From contig NZ_CP022221.1 in NCBI RefSeq assembly GCF_004114935.1, positions 4,299,001-4,363,000 of the forward strand: a stretch of 64,000 nucleotides of DNA, given 5' to 3'. Under the pieces are notes generated by a model, which searched no databases, was not told the DNA's origin, and saw only the letters and a program-made list of their open reading frames with translations. The stretch's first letter is position 1; each line of letters opens with the position of its first letter. The stretch is from Bradyrhizobium zhanjiangense. GTDB lineage: Bacteria > Pseudomonadota > Alphaproteobacteria > Rhizobiales > Xanthobacteraceae. Of the stretch, positions 35,656 through 43,764 are shown in pieces. Made by a program: the position numbers and the translations under genes.

Positions 35656-38600
35656 ATGATCGCCTGGATTGTCGACTTCTCAGTTCGTCGGCGCTGGCTC
35701 GTGGTGCTGGTGACGCTGGTTGCCGCCGGCGCCGGCTTCTGGTCGATGACGAAATTGCCGATCGATGCCGTCCCCGACGTCACGAACGTGCAGGTCCAGG
35801 TCAACGCGACCGCCCCGGCCTTGACGCCAACTGAAATCGAAAAGCAGGTGACAGTCGCGCTCGAGACGGCGCTGGCGGGCACGCCAGGCCTGGAGTCGAC
35901 GCGATCCTTCTCGCGCAACGGCTTTGCGCAGATCACGGCTGTATTCGCCGATCGCACCGATATCTACTTCGCGCGTCAGCAGGTTTCCGAACGGCTGAAC
36001 GAAGCGAAAGGCAATCTTCCTCCCGCTGTCGACGTTCGCATGGGGCCGATCTCCACCGGCCTTGGTGAGATCTACTGGTGGGCGGTCGAGTATGCCAAGC
36101 CGGGCGAGATGGGACCAATCGAGGACGGCAAGCCCGGATGGCAGAGCGATGGCAGCTATCTCACGCCCGAAGGCGAGCGGTTGACGGATGACTTTCAGCG
36201 TACCGTCTATCTCCGTACGGTGCAGGACTGGATCATCCGCCCGCAAATGAAGACAGTGCCCGGCGTGGCCGGAGCGGATGCGATCGGCGGGTTCGTTAAA
36301 CAGTTTCAGGCGCACCCCGATCCGCTCAGGCTGAACGCCTATGGGCTATCGTTCGGCCAGGTGATCGCCGCGATCGAGGCCAACAATGTTAGCCGCGGCG
36401 CCAACTTCATCGAGCAGAACGGCGAGGGCGTCGTGGTCCGCGCCAGTGGCCGGGTCGAGAACCTCGAGGACATCAGGCAGATTGTCGTGACGACGCGGGG
36501 AGGAATTCCCGTGCGCATCCAGGACGTCGCCAATGTCGAGATCGGGCGCGAGCTGCGGACCGGCAGTGCCAGCGTCGATGGGCAAGAAGTCGTGCTCGGA
36601 ACAGCGCTTATGCTGATCGGCGGCAATAGCCGCACGGTGGCAGCCGCTGCCGACGCCAAGATCAAGCAGATTAGCCGCACGCTGCCGCCGGGCATCAAGG
36701 CGCGGACCGTGCTTAATCGCACGCAGTTGGTTGACGCCACCATTCGGACTGTTGCAACCAACCTCGCCGAAGGTGCGCTGCTGGTGATCGCAGTGCTCTT
36801 CCTGATGCTCGGCAATTTCCGTGCGGCGCTGATTACCGCTGGCGTCATCCCAGTCACGATGCTGTTGACGGTAACAGGCATGTTGGGGACCAAGCTCAGC
36901 GCGAACCTGATGAGCCTTGGCGCGCTCGACTTCGGCCTGATCGTCGATGGTGCCGTCATCATCACGGAGAACAGCCTGCGCCATCTGGCAGAACGCCAGC
37001 GCGAGCTCGGCCGGACCCTTAGGCCTGCCGAGCGCCTCAACACCGTGACAGTATCAGCGATCGAGATGATCAGACCCACGGTCTACGGCCAGCTCATCAT
37101 CATCCTGGTCTATGTGCCGCTACTGACCTTCACTGGCGTCGAAGGCAAGACGTTCGAGCCGATGGCGTTGACTGTGATGATCGCGCTTGTTGCGGCCTTC
37201 GTTCTGTCACTGACCTTCGTGCCTGCGGCGATTGCGATCGCGATGACCAAGCCGGTGCGCGAACAGGAAAACCCAATTGTCCATTGGCTTAAGCAACTCT
37301 ATGCGCCAGTCCTGGCGAAGGCAGTGGTGTCGCCGCGGCCGATCATGGCCACGGCGGTGGTTCTCTTCGTCGGTGCGGTGATCCTCTTTGGTCGACTTGG
37401 TCAAGAGTTCACGCCGACGCTTGACGAAAAGAACATCGTCATGGAGGTCAAGCGCGTGCCCAGCACGGCGCTGTCGCAGGCTCAAGCGATGCAGCTCATG
37501 ATCGAGCGGACGATCAGCAAATTTCCGCAGGTCTCCTTCGTGTTCTCGCGCACGGGAACGCCCGATCTCGCTGCCGATCCGATGCCCCCGAGCGCCTCCG
37601 ACACCTACATCATCGTCAAGCCGCAGAGCGAATGGCCGGATCCGTCGCTGTCGAAGGACGACCTGATTCGGCAGATCGAGGCAGAAGCGACCAAGTTGCC
37701 GGGCAACAAGGTCGGCTTCTCCCAACCCATCGAAATGCGGTTCAACGAGCTGATCGCGGGCGTCCGGGAAGATCTTGCCGTCAAGGTGTTCGGCGACGAT
37801 TTCAGCGAAATGCAGCGGACCGCGCAGGAGATCGCCAATGTGCTGCGTCGTATCGAGGGCGCCGAAAGTGTCAAGGTCGAGGAAACGACTGGCCTTCCAT
37901 TCCTTGAAATCCGCATCGACAAGGCCGAAATCGCCCGCCGCGGCCTCAACCTCGCAACCATCCAGGACTTGATCGAGACGGCCATTGGAGGCCGAGTGGC
38001 CGGGCTTGTCTTCGAAGGCGACCGCCGCTTCCAGATTGTGGTTCGGCTCGACGACAAGCTGCGTTCCGACATTACCGCTCTGGAGGCGCTTCCAGTGCCG
38101 TTACCGCACGCCGATCCGAATGCGCCGGCCCCCTCCGTTCCGCTGCGCACACTGGCATCCTTCGAGCAGACCGAGGGGCCCAACCAGATCAGCCGCGAAA
38201 ACGGCAAGCGTCGGGTGGTGACGACGGCCGAGGTTCGCGGCCGGGACATCGGTTCGCTCGTCGCCGAAGCACAGGCCAAGGTCGCAGAACAGGTCAAGCT
38301 TCCCCCTGGGACTTATCTGGCCTGGGGAGGACAGTTCGAGAACTTCTCCGTCGCGCGGCAGCGGCTGATGGTCGTGGTGCCCGGCTGCTTCCTTCTCATC
38401 TTCCTGTTGCTGTTCGGCGCCTTGGGTTCCGCGCGGGATGCGCTTCTGGTCTTCAGCGCCGTGCCGCTCGCTCTGACCGGCGGTATTGTCACGCTATGGC
38501 TGCGTGGCATGCCGTTCTCGATCTCGGCTGCGGTTGGCTTCATCGCGTTGTCGGGTGTCGCCGTCCTGAACGGGCTCGTGATGTTGAGCCAGATCCGCAA

Positions 38601-38895
38601 ACTGGTCGAGGACGGCGCCGAACTTCGGTCCGCGATCGAAGAAGGGGCGTTGATACGCTTCCGACCGGTGATCATGACTGCTTTGGTCGCATCGCTCGGC
38701 TTCGTCCCCATGGCGCTCGCCACGGGAACGGGCGCCGAGGTGCAGCGGCCGCTGGCCACTGTGATGATCGGTGGATTGCTCACGGCGACGCTGTTGACGC
38801 TCATCGTTCTGCCGGCGCTCTATGCCTATTTCGCGCGACGGCCATTGCGATTGAAGAGATCCGATCAGTTCCTCTCGCGACGCGCAGCCGAATAG
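35656..38895 (+). CDS. Heavy-metal RND efflux pump (CzcA/CnrA/NccA-like)
   Basis: 1079 residues with twelve predicted helices and two large periplasmic loops. The helix-4 signature LGALDFGLIVDGAVIITEN matches divalent-cation pumps (Co, Ni, Zn, Cd) rather than CusA, which has a different motif. EMIRPTVYGQLIIILVYVPL and TFTGVEGKTFEPMA are typical of CnrA/NccA-type proteins. No outer-membrane factor follows, so a TolC-like partner must be encoded elsewhere. Confidence 0.92.
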   Translation: MIAWIVDFSVRRRWLVVLVTLVAAGAGFWSMTKLPIDAVPDVTNVQVQVNATAPALTPTEIEKQVTVALETALAGTPGLESTRSFSRNGFAQITAVFADRTDIYFARQQVSERLNEAKGNLPPAVDVRMGPISTGLGEIYWWAVEYAKPGEMGPIEDGKPGWQSDGSYLTPEGERLTDDFQRTVYLRTVQDWIIRPQMKTVPGVAGADAIGGFVKQFQAHPDPLRLNAYGLSFGQVIAAIEANNVSRGANFIEQNGEGVVVRASGRVENLEDIRQIVVTTRGGIPVRIQDVANVEIGRELRTGSASVDGQEVVLGTALMLIGGNSRTVAAAADAKIKQISRTLPPGIKARTVLNRTQLVDATIRTVATNLAEGALLVIAVLFLMLGNFRAALITAGVIPVTMLLTVTGMLGTKLSANLMSLGALDFGLIVDGAVIITENSLRHLAERQRELGRTLRPAERLNTVTVSAIEMIRPTVYGQLIIILVYVPLLTFTGVEGKTFEPMALTVMIALVAAFVLSLTFVPAAIAIAMTKPVREQENPIVHWLKQLYAPVLAKAVVSPRPIMATAVVLFVGAVILFGRLGQEFTPTLDEKNIVMEVKRVPSTALSQAQAMQLMIERTISKFPQVSFVFSRTGTPDLAADPMPPSASDTYIIVKPQSEWPDPSLSKDDLIRQIEAEATKLPGNKVGFSQPIEMRFNELIAGVREDLAVKVFGDDFSEMQRTAQEIANVLRRIEGAESVKVEETTGLPFLEIRIDKAEIARRGLNLATIQDLIETAIGGRVAGLVFEGDRRFQIVVRLDDKLRSDITALEALPVPLPHADPNAPAPSVPLRTLASFEQTEGPNQISRENGKRRVVTTAEVRGRDIGSLVAEAQAKVAEQVKLPPGTYLAWGGQFENFSVARQRLMVVVPGCFLLIFLLLFGALGSARDALLVFSAVPLALTGGIVTLWLRGMPFSISAAVGFIALSGVAVLNGLVMLSQIRKLVEDGAELRSAIEEGALIRFRPVIMTALVASLGFVPMALATGTGAEVQRPLATVMIGGLLTATLLTLIVLPALYAYFARRPLRLKRSDQFLSRRAAE

Positions 38896-39107
38896 ACCAG
38901 AGGGCCTATCGAGCTTTGAGTCCTTGCCAACCGAACCTATCGCGATGACAACGGCAATACTACTGTCCTTCAGTCTCGCTCCCGGATATGCGGAGGAGTC
39001 CGGGTTATGCCGCATGTTGCCGCTACAGAGAGCTGTGAGCGGGAACCCGATCAAGCTGAAGTGAACAAACCGGCAAGTTGGCGAGCCTCGCTTCCGCTGG
39101 TTCCTAA

Positions 39108-39113
39108 TTGACA
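39108..39113 (+). promoter_or_regulatory. -35-like box of leader A
   Basis: TTGACA at 39108-39113 lies 29 nt before the leader hairpin; the matching TTGACA of leader B lies 30 nt before its hairpin. The -10 region is weak. The upstream space 38896-39107 shows only a possible 39-residue leader-like ORF (38945-39064) without a good ribosome-binding site. Confidence 0.45.
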
Positions 39114-39142
39114 AGCAATTCCGCTTTGCCAAGGTCGCCGCT

Positions 39143-39190
39143 ATGGGGACGGCGATCTCCCCATGAGGCGACATGCCCAAGCATCGCGTC
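39143..39190 (+). ncRNA. Leader RNA element A (pseudoknot candidate)
   Basis: Hairpin ATGGGGA/TCCCCAT (39143-39149 with 39158-39164), loop CGGCGATC. Then GAGG, ATG, a short GGC-GACAT-GCC hairpin, CAAGC, and ATCGC (39183-39187), which pairs with GCGAT in the loop (39152-39156). Almost identical to element B over about 48 bases, although the flanking sequences and downstream genes differ. It precedes the ABC exporter operon. Confidence 0.65.
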
Positions 39191-39271
39191 CGGATTTCTG
39201 AGAAGGACGCTGCATGCCAACCGTCAACGACGGGTTTTCGCCAGACCGTTCAGCGCCTCTGCTGGGCGTGA
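39173..39271 (+). CDS. Possible upstream ORF in leader A
   Basis: ATG 39173 with GAGG five bases before it opens a 32-codon frame beginning MPKHRVRISEK. It overlaps the ABC ATPase start out of frame. The N-terminal MPK-RVR is shared with the ORF in leader B, but most of this likeness comes from the conserved RNA. It could be a regulatory peptide or chance. Confidence 0.3.
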   Translation: MPKHRVRISEKDAACQPSTTGFRQTVQRLCWA

Positions 39272-39960
39272 GAAACCTGACCAAGCGCTATGGAAGCGAT
39301 GGCACCGCGATCGACGGTGTGACGTTCTCTGCTGTCGCGGGCGAAATCCTCGGCATCATCGGTCCAAATGGCGCCGGCAAGACGACGTTGCTGGAAGCCG
39401 TTGCCGGACTTCTACCGGTGAATTCAGGCGACGTCTTTTGGCGCGGAGAGCCGCTGCACGTGGGCCGTCGACGCGACGTCCTGTTCTACCTGCCTGATGG
39501 CGTCCGTCCGTACCAGGACCAATCGGCCCTGCAGGTCGTGTGGTTTGTCGGCAGTGTCTTTCGACGGTCAGAAGCAGACATCAAGTCGACCATCGAAGCG
39601 CTCGGGTTACAGCCGGTGCTTCGAAAGCGCGTCCACGCTCTGTCAAAGGGCTATGCCCGACGGCTGATGTTGACCATCGGACTGCTCGCGCCGCATGACC
39701 TGTTACTGATGGACGAACCATTTGACGGATTTGACCTGCGGCAAACGCGCCACGTGATGGATCTATTGCGTGACCAGACGGCGCGCGGACGCACGCTGAT
39801 TCTCTCCATCCATCAATTGCCGGACGCGGAACGGGTCTGTGACCGTTTCATCCTACTCTCGGCAGGGCAGGTGCGCGGATCCGGAGGACTTGCTCAATTG
39901 CGTGCGCAGACTGGACTGCCGAGCGGCTCACTGGAGGATATCTTCCTTGCACTCACGTGA
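39214..39960 (+). CDS. ABC transporter ATP-binding protein
   Basis: 248 residues: Walker A GPNGAGKTTLLEAV, signature LSKGYARRLML, Walker B LLLMDEPFDGFD. It resembles CcmA/NosF/GldA-type export ATPases. AAGGA precedes ATG 39214. It overlaps the permease gene by 14 bases. Conserved leader A lies directly upstream. Confidence 0.88.
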   Translation: MPTVNDGFSPDRSAPLLGVRNLTKRYGSDGTAIDGVTFSAVAGEILGIIGPNGAGKTTLLEAVAGLLPVNSGDVFWRGEPLHVGRRRDVLFYLPDGVRPYQDQSALQVVWFVGSVFRRSEADIKSTIEALGLQPVLRKRVHALSKGYARRLMLTIGLLAPHDLLLMDEPFDGFDLRQTRHVMDLLRDQTARGRTLILSIHQLPDAERVCDRFILLSAGQVRGSGGLAQLRAQTGLPSGSLEDIFLALT

Positions 39961-41323
39961 GGCATACCTGCGGCCGACCGCACCGATCGTTCCGCTGCTC
40001 GCAAAGGAGCTCCGCGAGGTCACGGCCGGGCGGGCACTTTGGACCATGTTGCTGCTGGTCTGTCCGCTCGTCGGATACTCTTTCGTCCAGGCAGTCTCGC
40101 TCTACAGCGAGTCAAGCGCCGCGGCACTCCAGTCGCCAGTCCTGGCGAGGAGCCTGTCTCCCCTCGATGGAATCCTCGTTCCGACATTCGGCTCATTCTA
40201 TGTGGCTGTGACGTTGCTATTCCCTTTCGTGGCGATCCGCGTGCTGGGCCAGGAGAAGGAAAGTGGCGCTTTGCGCCTGCTGGTCCAATTGCCGTACCGA
40301 CCCTCGACGCTGATCGCCGCAAAATTCTGCGCCGTACTGGCAGCCTGGTTCATGGTGAGCATTCCTGCGCTTTCCGCGCTGGCCGTGTGGGCTATGTTGG
40401 GTGGCCATCTGGCTGCGCTCGAGACGCTGAATCTTATATTGGGTCATTTGCTCTACGGTCTTCTGGCCGGCGCCATTGGGCTGCTCGCCGCGGTTATCGC
40501 CGACAATTCGGCTACTGCAGCCATCATCGCGCTCGCCGTCACGATAGGATCATGGGTGTTGGATTTCACGCTCGCGGGCCGCTCTGGTCTGTCGGCCTGG
40601 CTTGCGCAATTGTCGCTAACCCAAACGCTGCGTCCCTTTGAGCAGGGACTCCTTTCGGCCGGCCTCGTGCTAGGCATAGCGGCCGTCATTGGCGGGCTCG
40701 CTGCGCTGACAGTTGTCTGGCTCCCTCCCGGTACATCGGTGCGGACGAAAGTCATCCGCTCTGTGTCTTGTGTGCTTGTGATTGCCGTTGCGCTCACCGC
40801 CGCGGCGCAGATTAGGGCATCCGTCGATCTCAGCGAGGATCGTCGCAACTCCTTTTCGTCTGCAGACGAACGTTTGCTCGCATCGCTTCGGCGGCCCTTG
40901 GTCATCAAGGTCAATCTCGCTGCCGAGGACCCCCGCTATATCGATCTTCGACGCAACGTCCTCGCGAAGCTCGAGCGCGCCATGCCTGACGTCACCGTTG
41001 TTCTCGCAAGCGAGCGGTCGAGCGTTGCCAATCCATCAGACGCCTATGGTCAGATCGAATATGTCTACGGTGATCGAACCGACGTAAGCCGTTCCACCAG
41101 TCCGCGGGAGATACTGCCGCTACTATATGCGCTCGCGGGCACGCAGCCGCCGGCGCCTAGCGTCGGCGAAGAGTACCCCGGTTATCCCCTGGTCGTCAGC
41201 GCAGACGCGGTGCTGCTGTGGTTCTTCGGCGGATTGCCGCTCCTGATCGTGCTCGCGTGGCGACGGATTCGCCGGCTCCCTCCAGACAAAGGCTCTCTCG
41301 TTCATCAAGGAGTTAAGCCATGA
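39947..41323 (+). CDS. ABC permease fused to a GldG-like auxiliary domain
   Basis: 458 residues from a TTG at 39947. Residues 1-270 are an ABC-2 type permease (LLAKELREVTAGRALWTMLLL, six helices). After a further helix (SCVLVIAVALTAAAQI) comes a periplasmic domain SVDLSEDRRNSFSSADERLLASL and RPLVIKVNLAAEDPRYIDL, which is the opening of GldG/ABC-auxiliary proteins. A last helix lies at the C-terminus. GldF and GldG are separate proteins in gliding bacteria; here both parts are joined. Confidence 0.7.
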   Translation: MHSREAYLRPTAPIVPLLAKELREVTAGRALWTMLLLVCPLVGYSFVQAVSLYSESSAAALQSPVLARSLSPLDGILVPTFGSFYVAVTLLFPFVAIRVLGQEKESGALRLLVQLPYRPSTLIAAKFCAVLAAWFMVSIPALSALAVWAMLGGHLAALETLNLILGHLLYGLLAGAIGLLAAVIADNSATAAIIALAVTIGSWVLDFTLAGRSGLSAWLAQLSLTQTLRPFEQGLLSAGLVLGIAAVIGGLAALTVVWLPPGTSVRTKVIRSVSCVLVIAVALTAAAQIRASVDLSEDRRNSFSSADERLLASLRRPLVIKVNLAAEDPRYIDLRRNVLAKLERAMPDVTVVLASERSSVANPSDAYGQIEYVYGDRTDVSRSTSPREILPLLYALAGTQPPAPSVGEEYPGYPLVVSADAVLLWFFGGLPLLIVLAWRRIRRLPPDKGSLVHQGVKP

Positions 41324-42048
41324 GATCCTGCAAGAAACTCGGAATGATCATCCTCGCGGCAATCGGCTTTGCGGTGCCGGCATTGCCCTGTTTAGCCGCG
41401 GAGCCAATCAAGATTGACCTCTCGAATGAAACCGTCGGTGGGGAACCAAAGTCGCTGGTGCCAGTGGTGGGCTTCTGGAGGATCGAGCAGGACGGCGGCA
41501 AGAAGGTGCTCACTGTCGATGGTCGGCAGTGGAAGGAGGGGCAATCGTCGGCAGGTATCGCCGAGAAGGCACGGGCTCTCTACGGTGAACGTTACGCTGA
41601 GTTTCTTGATCGCGTGCAGGCCTACGCCTACTATCCCTACGCGGTCGCGCCAAAAATCGAAAATTTCAGCGATGGCGAGATTTCGGTGCGCTTTGAAGGG
41701 TTGTCCGGTCGTATCGACCAGGGCGCCGGCATCCTATTCAATCTCAAGCCAAACGGGGACTACCTGACAGTCCGCGCGAACTGTCTGGAGAATAACATCG
41801 TGCTGTGGAAGTTCGAGAACGGCAAGCGCTCTTCCGTCAAATGGGTACGCAATACGCCGACCGCGACACGGCAGTGGCATGACCTCAAGGTCCGCGTCAA
41901 AGGCACGAAGGTGGAAGGCTATCTCGATGGCAAGCTCTATCTGGAGCACACGCTGACCCAACCGGTCTCGGGCCGGATCGGGCTCTGGTCGAAGGCCGAT
42001 AGCCACATGTATTTCGCGGACTACACAGTAGCCGCCGGCGGCAACTGA
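41320..42048 (+). CDS. Exported jelly-roll (LamG/DUF1080-like) protein
   Basis: 242 residues with a leader (LGMIILAAIGFAVPALPCLA). The mature part has concanavalin-like strands: ISVRFEGLSGRIDQGAGILFNL, DYLTVRANCLENNIVLWKFENG, WHDLKVRVKGTKVEGYLDGKL and SGRIGLWSKADSHMYFADY. It overlaps the permease stop (ATGA), so it is part of the ABC operon and may be a periplasmic binding or cargo component. Confidence 0.65.
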   Translation: MRSCKKLGMIILAAIGFAVPALPCLAAEPIKIDLSNETVGGEPKSLVPVVGFWRIEQDGGKKVLTVDGRQWKEGQSSAGIAEKARALYGERYAEFLDRVQAYAYYPYAVAPKIENFSDGEISVRFEGLSGRIDQGAGILFNLKPNGDYLTVRANCLENNIVLWKFENGKRSSVKWVRNTPTATRQWHDLKVRVKGTKVEGYLDGKLYLEHTLTQPVSGRIGLWSKADSHMYFADYTVAAGGN

Positions 42049-42087
42049 AAGGATGACAACGGGGAGATTCGTCAGAAAAGGAGATGG

Positions 42088-42171
42088 ATGAACAGGAAAT
42101 GGATTCTGGCAGGCAGCGGCGCGCTGTTCGGGGCGGGCTGGTTTCGCGTGCGCCCCCTCCGCGCGACGTAG
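42088..42171 (+). CDS. Very short ORF with strong ribosome-binding site
   Basis: ATG 42088 is preceded by AAAAGGAGATGG. It encodes 27 residues (MNRKWILAGSGALFGAGWF then RVRPLRAT). The N-terminus looks like a membrane-helix start, and the rest may be a frameshifted remnant of a longer protein. Confidence 0.4.
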   Translation: MNRKWILAGSGALFGAGWFRVRPLRAT

Positions 42172-42234
42172 AGGCGTTGCGTCCGCAGCTCCCCTCGAGC
42201 GATTCCGCTGCTTCGAAATGAATGTTTATCGGCA

Positions 42235-42240
42235 TTGACA
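42235..42240 (+). promoter_or_regulatory. -35 box of leader B
   Basis: TTGACA at 42235 with CTATTT (42258-42263) as a possible -10 places the transcript start close to the leader hairpin at 42271. Confidence 0.5.
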
Positions 42241-42270
42241 AGTTGTCGCAGCCGGCTCTATTTCTTGGGT

Positions 42271-42318
42271 ATGGGGAAGCGATCTCCCCATGAGGCGACA
42301 TGCCCAAGAATCGCGTCC
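42271..42318 (+). ncRNA. Leader RNA element B (pseudoknot candidate)
   Basis: Hairpin ATGGGGA/TCCCCAT (42271-42277 with 42285-42291), loop AGCGATC. The linker has GAGG, ATG and GGC-GACAT-GCC, then CAAGA and ATCGC (42310-42314), complementary to GCGAT in the loop (42279-42283). It differs from element A mainly by one deleted and one changed loop base and by A/C after CAAG. It precedes superoxide dismutase. Confidence 0.65.
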
Positions 42319-42458
42319 GATTTCACCAAGGGCGCATCATGTCTGCCGTTATCCCAATCACATCCAACAAATTCCCAGATCTTACTAGCGCGCTGCCGCC
42401 GGTTGGCACTCTGTGCGCCCGGATGCCACCCAGGCCATGCGTCGGGAGGTTGCCATGA
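42300..42458 (+). CDS. Possible leader ORF coupled to superoxide dismutase
   Basis: ATG 42300, with GAGG five bases upstream, opens a 52-codon frame (MPKNRVRFHQGRIMSAVIP...) whose TGA overlaps the dismutase ATG (ATGA). Translation of the leader could deliver ribosomes to the main gene and would also have to open the pseudoknot. No known family. Confidence 0.4.
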   Translation: MPKNRVRFHQGRIMSAVIPITSNKFPDLTSALPPVGTLCARMPPRPCVGRLP

Positions 42459-43045
42459 CCTATGTCGTGAAGCCGTTGTCCTGCGACCCGAGCCGCATCC
42501 GTGGGATGTCGGAGCGGATGATTATCAGCCATTACGAGAACAACTATGGCGGCGCGGTCAAACGGTTGAATCTGATCGACGAAAAGCTTGCTGAACTCGA
42601 CTACGCGAGCGCGCCGGGCTTCCTGATCAATGGGTTGAAGCGCGAGCAGCTTATCGCGACCAACTCGATGATCCTGCATGAAGTGTTCTTTGATGGTCTT
42701 GGCGATGAGAGCGAACCGGGCGCAAATCTGAAGGAAGACCTTGCTCGCGACTTCGGTTCGTATGACCGGTGGCGGGCCGAATTCATTGCCATGGGCAAGG
42801 CGCTTGGCGGTGGCTCCGGGTGGGTGCTGCTGACTTGGTCACCCCGCGACCGCAAGCTCGTGAATCAGTGGGCGTCGGATCACTGCCACACGCTGGCCGG
42901 TGGCACGCCGATACTCGCGCTCGATATGTACGAACACTCGTACCATATCGACTACGGCGCCAAGGCCGCGAACTACGTGGACGTGTTCATGGCGGCGATT
43001 AATTGGCCGGCCGTGCAACGTGCTTTTGACGGGATACAGAAATGA
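42455..43045 (+). CDS. Fe/Mn superoxide dismutase
   Basis: 196 residues. Metal ligands: His in ISHYENNYGGAVKRLN, His in SMILHEVFFDGLG, Asp and His in LALDMYEHSYHIDYG. The usual DxWEH motif is changed (Trp to Tyr), so the protein is a divergent member. It lacks a leader and should be cytoplasmic. GGGAGG precedes ATG 42455. Expression is probably shaped by leader B. Confidence 0.88.
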   Translation: MTYVVKPLSCDPSRIRGMSERMIISHYENNYGGAVKRLNLIDEKLAELDYASAPGFLINGLKREQLIATNSMILHEVFFDGLGDESEPGANLKEDLARDFGSYDRWRAEFIAMGKALGGGSGWVLLTWSPRDRKLVNQWASDHCHTLAGGTPILALDMYEHSYHIDYGAKAANYVDVFMAAINWPAVQRAFDGIQK

Positions 43046-43422
43046 GGCACGGCCTACGATGCGTTCGGTGGATTCTCTGTTCGGCCGCGCTGGCTTTCAT
43101 AGCTGACGCTCGCGCCGAAGATCAGTTCAGGATGCTGGACGGAAAGCAAATCCGCGCTCGCGTTGTCGGCCAGGACATCACGGATGGGGCCCATTGGTTC
43201 ATGTATCTCCGGCTGGATGGCGCTCTCGTCGGTTCAGAATCGGGAAGCTCTTGGACCGGGAACTGGAAAATTCGGAACGACAAGCTGTGTATGACGACGC
43301 CAAGCAGCCCATCGCTCGCGTGCAATGAAGTCTGGATGTCAGGGGCGTACATCAGGATGCGCGCCAACAAGGATGAGGAGACATTCGACGCAAGGGTTAT
43401 GGCGCACCAAGCCAAGCAATGA
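43042..43422 (+). CDS. Small exported protein, paralogue of 43765-44151
   Basis: 126 residues: leader ILCSAALAFIADARA, then FRMLDGKQIRARVVGQDITDGAHWF. The pattern L-x-G-x-QIRA-x-x-x-G-x-x-x-TD-x-x-H is shared with the protein at 43765. A later part has Cys pairs (LCMTTP, LACNEVW). Its start overlaps the dismutase stop (ATGA), so the genes are co-transcribed. Function unknown. Confidence 0.6.
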   Translation: MRHGLRCVRWILCSAALAFIADARAEDQFRMLDGKQIRARVVGQDITDGAHWFMYLRLDGALVGSESGSSWTGNWKIRNDKLCMTTPSSPSLACNEVWMSGAYIRMRANKDEETFDARVMAHQAKQ

Positions 43423-43572
43423 ACAGTGCGGACTCGCGATGCTCTGAAGCTGGCAAAGGGTCTTCGAGCTGCCTTAGACATGACGGCCAGCATCAAGAAG
43501 TCGCAGAACTGATCGATCCCATCGGCCAGACGGTTGGCCCACGTGATCGTGCCCTCAGGAAAGGAAGATCGA

Positions 43573-43752
43573 ATGCGAAATGTGCCTCTTATACTGTCTA
43601 TATTGGCTGGTCTCTTTGCGCTGAACGCGACGGCGCAGGCTCAAACATCCTGCAAGGTATGCGCGGAGCAGCAAAAGGCGTGCATGAAGAACTACGCCGG
43701 ACCTGCCTGCAAAACCGAGTACCAAATGTGCCTTAAGGCCTGCAAGAAGTGA
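43573..43752 (+). CDS. Small exported Cys-rich protein
   Basis: 59 residues: leader LILSILAGLFALNATAQA, then a mature part with CKVC, KAC, PAC, QMC and KACKK, six cysteines in 35 residues. AAGGA precedes ATG 43573. Possibly metal-binding or disulfide-rich. No named family. Confidence 0.6.
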   Translation: MRNVPLILSILAGLFALNATAQAQTSCKVCAEQQKACMKNYAGPACKTEYQMCLKACKK

Positions 43753-43764
43753 ACGAGGCTTAAG

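Noticed and set aside
38945..39064. 39-residue ORF with a leader-like start before leader A
   Set aside because: No ribosome-binding site and no mature domain; kept only as a remark.
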